From a virus: a stretch of DNA of 55,644 bases. This document shows positions 41,541-47,680 of the stretch, one piece after another. The position numbers and the translations under genes are program-made. The stretch is from positions 1 through 55,644 of IMG/VR virus record IMGVR_UViG_3300008261_000025; one strand, written 5' to 3'. The notes below the pieces were generated by a model that saw only the letters and a program-made list of their open reading frames with translations, searched no databases and was not told the DNA's origin. The first letter of the stretch is position 1; each line of letters begins with the position of its first letter.

Positions 41541-42044
41541 ATGACAAACTACAAATATAACACTTATGCCGAAGCATTTGAAGCAGTAAAAAGTTCTTAC
41601 TGTAATATAGAAAAAGTTAATCCTGAAATAGAAAATTACGAAGCTATTGTTATTATTGCACTAAGTAAAAATTATTGCGCTTTACAATATGTAAGCGATA
41701 AAGCAAGAGATAATAAAGATATTGCTACAATTGCAGTAAGTCAATCTGGTGACAATATAATTTATGTAAGCGATAGATTAAAAGATAACTATGATATTGC
41801 TATGATTGCGGTAAGCAACAGTTTTGATTGTATCAAAAGGGTAAGTGAAAGATTAAGAGATGACGAACAGCTTGGTATGATTTCGGTAAGTAAAAGTTGG
41901 CTAAATTTACAATTTTTAAGCGAAAGACTGAAAAATAATAAAAAAATTGTTATGGTTGCAGTAAGCAGAAATGGTGAAGCCTTGAATATTGCTGGCGAAG
42001 AGCTAAGAAATGATCCTGAATTAATTGCTTTGGCAAAAAGATAA
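41541..42044 (+). CDS. DUF4116-like repeat protein (167 aa, divergent)
   Basis: Five or six units of about 25 residues are recognisable, each with the form 'D..iA.iAVS.S...i.yVSdrLrdn', such as KDIATIAVSQSGDNIIYVSDRLKDN and YDIAMIAVSNSFDCIKRVSERLRDD. It ends RNDPELIALAKR, the same closing unit as the other DUF4116 proteins in this genome. Here AVS replaces the AVK of the others, so it is an older paralogue. The function of DUF4116 is unknown; the units probably stack as helical pairs, like other solenoids. It is the first gene after P3. Confidence 0.8.
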   Translation: MTNYKYNTYAEAFEAVKSSYCNIEKVNPEIENYEAIVIIALSKNYCALQYVSDKARDNKDIATIAVSQSGDNIIYVSDRLKDNYDIAMIAVSNSFDCIKRVSERLRDDEQLGMISVSKSWLNLQFLSERLKNNKKIVMVAVSRNGEALNIAGEELRNDPELIALAKR

Positions 42045-42059
42045 ATCTAAAAACTTAAA

Positions 42060-42088
42060 CCAACTTGTAAGCAAAATTTACAAGTTGG
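42060..42088 (+). promoter_or_regulatory. Intergenic 11-bp hairpin (leader or weak terminator)
   Basis: CCAACTTGTAA (42060-42070) pairs perfectly with TTACAAGTTGG (42078-42088) around a 7-nt loop GCAAAAT. No T-run follows, so it is not a standard terminator. A 13-bp hairpin at 43,397-43,429 has the near-identical loop GAAAAAT. Confidence 0.55.
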
Positions 42089-42118
42089 CTTAATAAATCA
42101 AAAAATAACTAATTAAAA

Positions 42119-42328
42119 ATGACAGACTTAACAGAACACGAATTTAATTATTGTAATAGCGATTATACAATTGAAACACTAATTAATAAGTGCAAAAAAA
42201 ATCAAATTATTAAACCAAATTATCAAAGCGAAAATAGAAAGTGGACTGATGATATGTCTTCAGCTTTGATATTATCAATTATTAAGGGTGTGCCGATACC
42301 ACCAATTTATTTATTTCAACAAAGATAA
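42119..42328 (+). pseudogene. Truncated DUF262-like N-terminus (69 aa)
   Basis: The segment IKPNYQSENRKWTDDMSSALILSIIKGVPIPPIYLF follows the DUF262 (GmrS/DndB-like) opening 'i..yQR...W.....s.lI.Sil.G.PiP.iyL'. In complete proteins a DGkQR ParB-like motif follows; here the frame ends immediately (TAA) and no continuation is visible downstream. It is either a decayed remnant of a DUF262 gene or a small protein retaining only the first domain. It starts after the usual A-rich leader, so it may still be translated. Confidence 0.55.
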
Positions 42329-42346
42329 CTTAAACTTAAAAACAAA

Positions 42347-42544
42347 ATGAAAGAAAAAAAAGAAATAAATGTAATCGAAACACTCGAAAATTGTAAAGCA
42401 TTTATCAAGGGTCAAAAACAAATTTTCGAACAAAAAGAAGTTGTTGACAGTATAGACAATCATATTGAGGCACTTGATAGAGCTATTGCAATGATTAAAA
42501 GCTATGACGAATTTTTAGAGCAATTAGATAATTCCACTAAATAA
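42347..42544 (+). CDS. Small helical protein (65 aa)
   Basis: Short and almost entirely helical: KEINVIETLENCKAFIKGQKQIFEQKEVVDSIDNHIEALDRAIAMIKSYDEFLE. It has no recognised family. It starts after the genome's A-rich, non-Shine-Dalgarno leader (ACTTAAAAACAAAATG), which supports translation. It lies in a run of small unknown early genes. The 110 bases after it hold only short open stretches and a further leader, with no gene that I can support. Confidence 0.6.
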   Translation: MKEKKEINVIETLENCKAFIKGQKQIFEQKEVVDSIDNHIEALDRAIAMIKSYDEFLEQLDNSTK

Positions 42545-42654
42545 TTTGCAAGAAAATAAAGAATTATCAATTTTTAGCTCTGATTCTAATTTAGAATTAA
42601 AAGGTAAATGGTATTTTCTTTAATAATTTAATAAACTTAAAAACTAAAAACAGA

Positions 42655-43062
42655 ATGAAAATAAATTTAGATTACATTTTTCAACAATCATCGCCAATTT
42701 ACATTTTAAAACATCTTTTAGAATGTTATGAATTGCCAGAACTAAAAGAGGTTGACGATGCCATGAAAGAATTATCAACAAGTAAAAACACCGATGTTTT
42801 TATTAAAATTCTTAACAATATTTTTGATAAGGCAAAACAAGAGTGGAGTGAAATCGACTTATATTTTGAAAAAATAGACAGCAATATTAGCTTTTGGGAA
42901 GAAGGCAAAGAAGAGAATTGGGTTAGATTTGTAGCCGATGAAGGAATGCAGAATTGGAATGTTTTGCAAGATGCTCTTAACGAAATTGATTATAAAACGA
43001 AACCTTATGTTTTTATAATTGCTTGCCTTTGCGATAAAATGTTTGCTTATGAACTGAAATAA
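42655..43062 (+). CDS. Hypothetical protein (135 aa)
   Basis: Acidic protein with helical content, a Trp-rich acidic middle (ISFWEEGKEENWVRFVADEGMQNWNVL) and a hydrophobic C-terminal stretch with two Cys (VFIIACLCDKMFAYELK). No family is recognised. It has the A-rich leader AAACTAAAAACAGAATG. The negative charge could suit a DNA-mimic or inhibitor role, but this is only speculation from composition. Confidence 0.65.
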   Translation: MKINLDYIFQQSSPIYILKHLLECYELPELKEVDDAMKELSTSKNTDVFIKILNNIFDKAKQEWSEIDLYFEKIDSNISFWEEGKEENWVRFVADEGMQNWNVLQDALNEIDYKTKPYVFIIACLCDKMFAYELK

Positions 43063-43072
43063 AAAACTAAAT

Positions 43073-43321
43073 ATGATAAAAACAAACACTCATTATCCAA
43101 ACACTCATTATCGTATATGCCTAGAAAAGCCTACTCGAGATGCAGTAAAACTTATTGATAAATATTTTATTGCTGGAGCAGATAAAAATCTTTGCGAATA
43201 TTTTGCAAAATTTGACAAAGAATATGATGGTAAATCTTATAATTCTTTTTCTTTGCTAACAAAAATTAAGATTTATCATTTACATTGCACTATTGATATT
43301 TTAAATGATTTAATTAAATAG
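43073..43321 (+). CDS. Hypothetical protein (82 aa)
   Basis: Small protein with several His and Tyr residues. Its first codons lie on a tandem 14-base duplication (two copies of an ACACTCATTATC unit giving NTHYPNTHYR). The remainder is mixed helix: AVKLIDKYFIAGADKNLCEYFAKFDKEY. It ends one base before promoter P4. No family is recognised. Confidence 0.6.
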   Translation: MIKTNTHYPNTHYRICLEKPTRDAVKLIDKYFIAGADKNLCEYFAKFDKEYDGKSYNSFSLLTKIKIYHLHCTIDILNDLIK

Positions 43322-43377
43322 TTGACATTTATTTTTTATTATATAAAATATTTTTTATAGTATATCGGATTTACCGA
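43322..43377 (+). promoter_or_regulatory. Early promoter P4 with nearby stem-loop
   Basis: TTGACA 43322-43327, 16 bp, TAAAAT 43344-43349. TCGG (43365-43368) and CCGA (43374-43377) pair around the loop ATTTA, 15 bases after the -10 box. It drives the ankyrin gene and following small genes. Confidence 0.72.
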
Positions 43378-43396
43378 CATACTGCTAACAAATTAA

Positions 43397-43429
43397 TTTC
43401 AACTATTAGGAAAAATCTAATAGTTGAAA
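43397..43429 (+). promoter_or_regulatory. 13-bp leader hairpin before the ankyrin gene
   Basis: TTTCAACTATTAG (43397-43409) pairs perfectly with CTAATAGTTGAAA (43417-43429) around GAAAAAT. It lies 19 bases before the ankyrin start, within the P4 transcript, with no T-run after it. It may stabilise the mRNA or control translation. Confidence 0.6.
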
Positions 43430-43448
43430 CAAAGTTAATAAACTAACT

Positions 43449-43718
43449 ATGAAAAACATAATTAACTTAATAAAAGAAAACGATTTTGAAGGGTTTAAAA
43501 CTGCAATAGAGAATGGTGCAGATGTTAATGCAAAAACTATTCACGGGTGGAATTATCTGCATTTTGCATCTTCCCTTAATCGTAAAGAATTTGCGGAATT
43601 TTTGATTGAAAAAGGGATAGATATTGAAGCAAAAGATCAGGATGGCTGGACTCCTTTATATATTGCAGAACAGGAATGTTATCAAGAAATGATTGATTTA
43701 TTAACAAACAAAAAATAA
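43449..43718 (+). CDS. Ankyrin repeat protein (89 aa)
   Basis: Two to three ankyrin units are clear: the NDFEGFKTAIENGADVNAKT cap, HGWNYLHFASSLNRKEFAEFLIEKGIDIEAKD, and QDGWTPLYIAEQECYQEMIDLL. It has the same opening and closing units as the longer ankyrin protein at 50,580, so the two are paralogues. Ankyrin repeats bind other proteins and are common in phages of eukaryote-associated bacteria, although not limited to them. The target is unknown. No signal peptide is present. Confidence 0.85.
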   Translation: MKNIINLIKENDFEGFKTAIENGADVNAKTIHGWNYLHFASSLNRKEFAEFLIEKGIDIEAKDQDGWTPLYIAEQECYQEMIDLLTNKK

Positions 43719-43720
43719 CT

Positions 43721-43861
43721 ATGAAAAAACTAATTTTTATAACAATTTTTACAATTTTGCTAGATGGGAAGCCTTACGATGATGGTCTTGATTGTCTAGG
43801 AGGGGTTTGCACCGCAAACAAAATAGAATGCAACGAAACTAGATGTTTGTATTCACAATAA
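43721..43861 (+). CDS. Secreted cysteine-rich micropeptide (46 aa)
   Basis: ATG 43721 to TAA 43859-43861. The N-terminus (KKLIFITIFTILL) is a compact signal- or membrane-like segment. The rest has four cysteines in the order C-x4-GVC-x7-EC-x4-RC (DCLGGVC ... ECNETRC), which could form two disulfides. It starts 2 bases after the ankyrin stop, so it is probably co-translated. No family is recognised. Small secreted Cys-peptides are rare in phages, so this is worth confirming. Confidence 0.5.
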   Translation: MKKLIFITIFTILLDGKPYDDGLDCLGGVCTANKIECNETRCLYSQ

Positions 43862-43870
43862 TTAAAAACT

Positions 43871-44263
43871 ATGGAAATAAAATTTAACGGAAATAAAAGT
43901 GTTATTTTTATCAATACAGATAAAAACACTGAAAAAGAATTTAGTAGAGCCGAGTTTGAGAGCTATTACTTAAGCCAGAAAAGATATTATATCTGCAAAG
44001 AATTAGAAATTTCGCAAAATACATTTGCAAAAGTTTTAAATACTTTAAAAATATCTTTGAAAAATAAGCCTAGAAACTCACCTTTGATCGGTCGCCCTAG
44101 AAAGCACATCGACGAAAAAACATTTCGCAAAATTTATCAAGAAAATTCTATTAGGGTTGCAATGAAAAAATTGGGAATGAGCGGGGCAACATTTTATAAA
44201 TTTGTCGATTTATATAATGTCAAGAAAAAACGAAAAACTATTATAACAAGTGAAATTAAATAA
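43871..44263 (+). CDS. DNA-binding protein with two HTH-like segments and an AT-hook-like linker (130 aa)
   Basis: Two helix-turn-helix-like segments are visible: residues about 42-65 (YYICKELEISQNTFAKVLNTL) and 97-118 (RVAMKKLGMSGATFYKFVDLY). Between them is a basic RPRK motif (IGRPRKHI) of AT-hook type. Both HTH units have the 'k.LgiS..Tf.k....' spacing of resolvase/Fis-like helices. It is the only clear transcription-regulator candidate in the genome and may control the early promoters. It has no recognised family beyond this. Confidence 0.65.
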   Translation: MEIKFNGNKSVIFINTDKNTEKEFSRAEFESYYLSQKRYYICKELEISQNTFAKVLNTLKISLKNKPRNSPLIGRPRKHIDEKTFRKIYQENSIRVAMKKLGMSGATFYKFVDLYNVKKKRKTIITSEIK

Positions 44264-44441
44264 AAGAAATTTACTGCCAAATTTATTGCTTTTTAGCATT
44301 ATTTGTATGCAAACTATTATTGCTGTTGATTTTATTTATGATATAAAATACATCGATTTTGACAGCACTAAAATATTTATCGAAAGGTTTGGCTTCTGGT
44401 GTTTTTTGTATAATTATTTGAAAAAAAATGAAACGAATTAA
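44250..44441 (+). CDS. Small membrane protein (63 aa)
   Basis: GTG start inside the end of the DNA-binding gene. A hydrophobic stretch (residues about 9-30, LPNLLLFSIICMQTIIAVDFIY) and an aromatic C-terminus (FGFWCFLYNYLKK) suggest membrane association. It overlaps the next membrane gene by 14 bases. Function unknown. The GTG start makes this call less certain than its neighbours. Confidence 0.5.
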   Translation: MKLNKRNLLPNLLLFSIICMQTIIAVDFIYDIKYIDFDSTKIFIERFGFWCFLYNYLKKNETN

Positions 44442-44886
44442 AGAAGTATTTGTTAAATTATATAATTATGGAATTCTGCCGTTTGCAATTTTTTTATTTG
44501 CATATAATCTGCATTATGCTGATAATATAATAAAATTTTTGGGTAATTCTATTTTGTATCCTTTATTTTTTGCACTACTATTTTTTTTATATGCAATAGT
44601 AAAGTTAGCGATAATAAATCTTACATCCTACCGAACTGCAATTATGATATATAAAAATACAGACAAGATAGGAGCTGCTAGCAAAAAGATAGTGGATTTT
44701 AATTGGGAAAATATTAAAAAAATTATGTGGTTTGGAAAGGTTGAGTTTTTATCAAAAAGTGAGGCAAAAAATAGGAAAGAAGAAATTATTGAAGTCTGTA
44801 AAACTCAATTAGAATCTAAAGATGAATATGCTGAACTGTTAGCAATATTTTTAGATGACGAACTCTTTTATGAAAATCAATCTTAG
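44428..44886 (+). CDS. Membrane protein with cytoplasmic domain (152 aa)
   Basis: Two membrane helices at about residues 14-32 (GILPFAIFLFAYNLHYA) and 40-66 (ILYPLFFALLFFLYAIVKLAIINL). A charged C-terminal region of about 85 residues follows, probably cytoplasmic and helical. No family is recognised. It overlaps the preceding small membrane gene, so the two may act as a pair in the inner membrane; superinfection exclusion is a common role for such early membrane proteins, but there is no direct evidence here. Confidence 0.6.
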   Translation: MKRIKEVFVKLYNYGILPFAIFLFAYNLHYADNIIKFLGNSILYPLFFALLFFLYAIVKLAIINLTSYRTAIMIYKNTDKIGAASKKIVDFNWENIKKIMWFGKVEFLSKSEAKNRKEEIIEVCKTQLESKDEYAELLAIFLDDELFYENQS

Positions 44887-44928
44887 CCTGTATATGGTGA
44901 GAGTTTAAAAATAAAACAGGAGTAAAAA

Positions 44929-45393
44929 ATGAAAAACACAGAATTATTAGATAAAAATGGCAAAGAAATAGAGTTAAATCATATCGTTAAAATTTCCGGA
45001 GAATTTAAGCATATATTTTTCTTTGAAGGCTGTTTTGGCTTTATGATGGGTGTAAATAGTATAGCCAGAGACGATCAAAAATTAAAGAAATATGGAATTG
45101 ATGCTTTTGTGCCAATTTCAGGAGCAAGAGCAAAAAATATGGAAGTTATTGGGACTTGGACTGGACTAAAAGATAAAAATGGAAATTTAATTTTAAAAAA
45201 TGATATTGTTAAGATTAATAACAGAAATTTTATTATATCAATAAAAGAAAAGCGAAGACTTTCTTTTAAAGAAGTAGATAACTTTTACAACGTAATAGAA
45301 ACAAATCTTGTTATGATAACCATTAAATCTGATACAGATATTGAAATAATAAAATCAAATTGTGGATTTTTAATTGCAGAAGATAATAATTGA
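44929..45393 (+). CDS. YopX-like phage protein (154 aa)
   Basis: The central GTWTGLKDKNGNLILKNDIVKINN is the 'TGLkDknGkeIyegDIv' motif of YopX-domain proteins, common small phage proteins of unknown function. The N-terminus (LLDKNGKEIELNHIVKI) looks like a second, diverged copy of the same fold. A clear Shine-Dalgarno (AGGAG at 44918-44922) precedes the start. A CCTGT at 44887-44891 could pair with ACAGG at 44916-44920 and partly mask it. It ends at the -35 box of the promoter for the structured RNA region. Confidence 0.75.
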   Translation: MKNTELLDKNGKEIELNHIVKISGEFKHIFFFEGCFGFMMGVNSIARDDQKLKKYGIDAFVPISGARAKNMEVIGTWTGLKDKNGNLILKNDIVKINNRNFIISIKEKRRLSFKEVDNFYNVIETNLVMITIKSDTDIEIIKSNCGFLIAEDNN

Positions 45394-45417
45394 CAAATAA
45401 AAAAGACGATTTATTAT
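45390..45417 (+). promoter_or_regulatory. Promoter of the structured RNA / replication segment
   Basis: TTGACA 45390-45395, 16 bp, TATTAT 45412-45417. Spacing equals that of the early family, but the spacer sequence differs. The predicted start is near 45,424-45,429, at the base of the 22-bp stem that follows. Confidence 0.6.
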
Positions 45418-45428
45418 ATTAAATGCTA

Positions 45429-45554
45429 TTATTAAAAGGCATCAAAAAAAATAGGCAGGAACGCCCCAAAGTAGGGTATAAGGTTATGCAAAAACTTTAT
45501 TAATGGTTCGACTCCACTCCGGGCCACAAATGTTTTTTTGATGCTTTTTAATAA
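45429..45554 (+). ncRNA. Long-stem structured RNA enclosing a tRNA-like T-arm
   Basis: Bases 45429-45450 can pair with 45533-45554 over 22 bp (21 Watson-Crick pairs and one G-U). The 82-nt enclosed region contains a T-arm-like GGTTCGACTCC (45506-45516) followed by ACTCCGGGCCACA, like the end of a tRNA, and a D-arm-like GTATAAGGTTATGC (45477-45490). The space between them is too short for an anticodon arm and the acceptor halves do not pair well, so it is not an ordinary tRNA. Possibilities are a tRNA mimic, an attP-like tRNA 3' end, or a regulatory leader. Confidence 0.55.
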
Positions 45555-45565
45555 ATTAATAGCAA

Positions 45566-45653
45566 GACTAGTAAGCGTCGGATTTAAGCGTGGCGTCCGT
45601 AGGGATTGCAGGCTACAAATTATTTTGTAGCAAACTCGCTCCGAGGACTAGTC
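45566..45653 (+). ncRNA. Structured RNA element closed by GACTAGT/ACTAGTC
   Basis: GACTAGT (45566-45572) pairs with ACTAGTC (45647-45653). Inside, AGCG (45574-45577) can pair with CGCT (45637-45640), TCGG with CCGA, and GCTACAAA with TTTGTAGC forms a separate 8-bp hairpin (45612-45631). The region is GC-richer than its surroundings, which in this AT-rich genome points to structural selection. No RNA family is recognised and no open frame is present. Confidence 0.5.
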
Positions 45654-45663
45654 GAAAAATTAT

Positions 45664-45702
45664 GACTGTGGCAAGGTTATCGGAGGCACCAATGCCACAG
45701 TC
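45664..45702 (+). promoter_or_regulatory. 10-bp hairpin before the replication operon
   Basis: GACTGTGGCA (45664-45673) pairs perfectly with TGCCACAGTC (45693-45702). The 19-nt loop can form an inner GGT/ACC pairing around TATCGGAGGC. No T-run follows, so it is more likely a leader element than a terminator. It completes the 341-bp geneless stretch 45,394-45,734. Confidence 0.55.
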
Positions 45703-45719
45703 TCCAAAATTAAAGTAAT

Positions 45720-45738
45720 TCAAGCAAAGTAATTATGA
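45720..45738 (+). repeat. Duplicated translation-start sequence, copy 1
   Basis: TCAAGCAAAGTAATTATGA, including the ATG at 45735, is repeated exactly at 45,889-45,907 over the next gene's start. This is probably a copied ribosome-binding region. Confidence 0.75.
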
Positions 45739-45929
45739 AATCAACAGAAGATTTATTAACAGAAGAGACTAAGAAGCTTGTTGGATATATTATGCCAATA
45801 CTAGAAGCATCTCAGGTTCTGCCAGAAACAAAATTAAATATAAAATCAATCCTTTGGAATTATAAGGATAATTTATTAGAAAAGTTAATCAAGCAAAGTA
45901 ATTATGACAAATCAAGCAACAAATTCTAA
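45735..45929 (+). CDS. Small protein before the replication gene (64 aa)
   Basis: Helical, mixed charge (STEDLLTEETKKLVGYIMPILEASQVLPETKLNIKSIL). No family is recognised. It ends 26 bases inside the next gene, and both starts carry the same 19-base upstream copy, so the pair is translated from matching sites. It may be a regulator or partner of the replication protein. Confidence 0.6.
   Translation: MKSTEDLLTEETKKLVGYIMPILEASQVLPETKLNIKSILWNYKDNLLEKLIKQSNYDKSSNKF
45889..45907 (+). repeat. Duplicated translation-start sequence, copy 2
   Basis: Exact copy of 45,720-45,738. It overlaps the last codons of the 64-aa gene and the ATG (45904) of the replication protein. Confidence 0.75.
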
Positions 45930-46623
45930 AAGCTTTATAATTCACAAAGATAGTCTATCAGTCTTAAAAAAACTTACAAAAGAAGAGGCTGGGGAACTTT
46001 TTTTAGCCATAAGTGATTATCAAAATGAAGGTAAATTACCCACTAATAAACTAATATCAATCATTTTTGAACCATTTTTAAATCAATTTAAAAGAGATGA
46101 TGAGAAGTTCTTAAATGTGTGTGAAAGAAATAAAATCAATGGCTCAAAAGGTGGAAGACCTAAAACCCAAAATAACCCAGTGGGTTATTTGGGAACCCAA
46201 GATAACCCAAAAGAACCCAAAAAAGCCGATAGTGATAGTAATAGTAATAGTGATAGTAACAATGATATTAAAAATGATAGTAACAATAATAATGATAATA
46301 TAAATAATTCTATTACCGAAAATATTATAACAGAAAATCAACCACTGCAAAAAAATATTGAAAAAGTTGAGATAGTTAAAAAAAGATTTATAAAACCAAC
46401 TATTGACGAACTAACCGCTTACTGTAATGAATTTGCACTTAACATCGACCCAAAACATTTTATTGATTATTACGAATCGAATGGTTGGAAGATAAATAAA
46501 AACCCAATGAAAGACTGGCAAGCCACTGCTAGAAATTGGAATCGTCGAAATTATAACAAACCTTCTGGCAAAAAACAAACTCCAATGGACTTCGTGCCAG
46601 ATTTTGATTTTATTAAAGAATAA
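45904..46623 (+). CDS. Phage replication protein, DnaD/DUF6291-like (239 aa)
   Basis: The N-terminal 85 residues (SFIIHKDSLSVLKKLTKEEAGELFLAISDYQNEGKLP..., FDRDDEKFLNVCERNKINGSKGGRPK-type end) match DUF6291-like phage proteins. Then a disordered Ser/Asp/Asn-rich tract (about residues 100-145), then KPTIDELTAYCNEFALNIDPKHFIDYYESNGWKI...MKDWQATARNWNRR, a module found at the end of many phage replication initiators. It would open the origin or load helicase. No primase or polymerase is present, so host replication enzymes must be recruited. The low-complexity tract contains trinucleotide-like repeats. Confidence 0.72.
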   Translation: MTNQATNSKSFIIHKDSLSVLKKLTKEEAGELFLAISDYQNEGKLPTNKLISIIFEPFLNQFKRDDEKFLNVCERNKINGSKGGRPKTQNNPVGYLGTQDNPKEPKKADSDSNSNSDSNNDIKNDSNNNNDNINNSITENIITENQPLQKNIEKVEIVKKRFIKPTIDELTAYCNEFALNIDPKHFIDYYESNGWKINKNPMKDWQATARNWNRRNYNKPSGKKQTPMDFVPDFDFIKE

Positions 46624-46625
46624 TT

Positions 46626-47195
46626 ATGATTAGTTTAGAAAATTTTAAAAAACAAATGACTTTAATTGCCACGAATTACCAATTACAGGTCGATAGTTCC
46701 TACCTTAATTTGATATTGGTGGTTTTGCAAAAACACAATATTAGCGATACTGAACTTGCTAATGCTTGCAACAAAATGGTTGAAGAAGTTACTTACGAAG
46801 AGTTTAAAAGTCGCTACGGATATAACAATATGCCAACAGCCGCCGATTGGTTAAAATTATGCAAGTCAAAAAACAATACAGACGATGCAGAATACCAAGT
46901 GGAGTTGATTTTAAGCGAGGCAGAGGGGTATTCTAGTAAATTACCAACATTTTCTAATAAAATTACTGAAGATGTATCTAAAAGGCATTTCCAGCGAATT
47001 AAATGGGATTTAGATAAGACTAATTACCAAAAAAAAGAAAGACATTTTGTAAAAAAAGAATTAAAAGAGATTTGGATTGCAACAAAGGATAGAATTGATA
47101 ATCAGGCAAATGAATTAAAAACTGGAATTGAGAGCAATAAAAAGGATATTGCCTTACTTATTAACAATCTTTTTAAGAAAAAAAATGCACAATAA
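46626..47195 (+). CDS. Putative replication accessory / helicase-loader-like protein (189 aa)
   Basis: Helical protein. Its first 90 residues (ISLENFKKQMTLIATNYQLQVDSSYLNLILVVLQKHNISDTELANACNKM.., then NMPTAADWLKLC) resemble the N-terminal part of several phage proteins encoded directly after replication initiators ('...MPT.aD.l'). It begins 3 bases after the replication gene. No Walker motif is present, so it is not itself an ATPase loader. The assignment rests mainly on position. Confidence 0.55.
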   Translation: MISLENFKKQMTLIATNYQLQVDSSYLNLILVVLQKHNISDTELANACNKMVEEVTYEEFKSRYGYNNMPTAADWLKLCKSKNNTDDAEYQVELILSEAEGYSSKLPTFSNKITEDVSKRHFQRIKWDLDKTNYQKKERHFVKKELKEIWIATKDRIDNQANELKTGIESNKKDIALLINNLFKKKNAQ

Positions 47196-47646
47196 CGATC
47201 AAATTACAGCTTTACTTTATAATTTTGTAGAAGGCAATAAATCAATTTGTGAAGATGCTTATAACAATAATTGGTTAGGTTATTACATTGATCGCAACAC
47301 GGATGGCTTGCTTGGTTATATGCGATACTCTTATCGAAAACAAATAAAAACTTTAAATGGTAACGATTTACCTATTCCATTTCCGTTTTTAGGAACTCCA
47401 GATAGTTTAGAAATATATTCATTTTTTAATAGTAATTATTTTGTTAAGGAAGTAAAAAGAAATGGAAAACCAACTGAATTTTACAAAAAAGATCATTTTA
47501 AAATCTTAGAAAAAATTGGCAAAACAAGAAGACCGCCAATGACAACAGAAACACCTTATAAAGAAGGAGATAGAATACTTTCCTTTGAAAATTGGGTTAA
47601 ATCTATTGAAAAATATCATAGAAACAGCTTTGAGGAAATATTTTAA
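47185..47646 (+). CDS. Hypothetical protein (153 aa)
   Basis: The start is ATG 47185 (MHNNDQITALLYNF), overlapping the previous stop; an upstream in-frame ATG lies inside that gene. The middle has DLPIPFPFLGTPDSLEIYSFFNS and the end is charged and helical. No family is recognised. It lies between the replication genes and the VRR-NUC nuclease, suggesting a DNA-metabolism role. Confidence 0.65.
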   Translation: MHNNDQITALLYNFVEGNKSICEDAYNNNWLGYYIDRNTDGLLGYMRYSYRKQIKTLNGNDLPIPFPFLGTPDSLEIYSFFNSNYFVKEVKRNGKPTEFYKKDHFKILEKIGKTRRPPMTTETPYKEGDRILSFENWVKSIEKYHRNSFEEIF

Positions 47647-47680
47647 TGTTAGAATTTGATACTAGGCTAAAAAACTTATA

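Noticed and set aside
42060-42088. Rho-independent terminator
   Set aside because: The stem is strong but is followed by CTTAATAAATC, not a T-run, so it is listed as a leader hairpin.
45451-45532. Complete tRNA gene
   Set aside because: T-arm and D-arm-like segments are present, but the space between them cannot hold an anticodon arm and the acceptor halves pair at only 4-5 of 7 positions.
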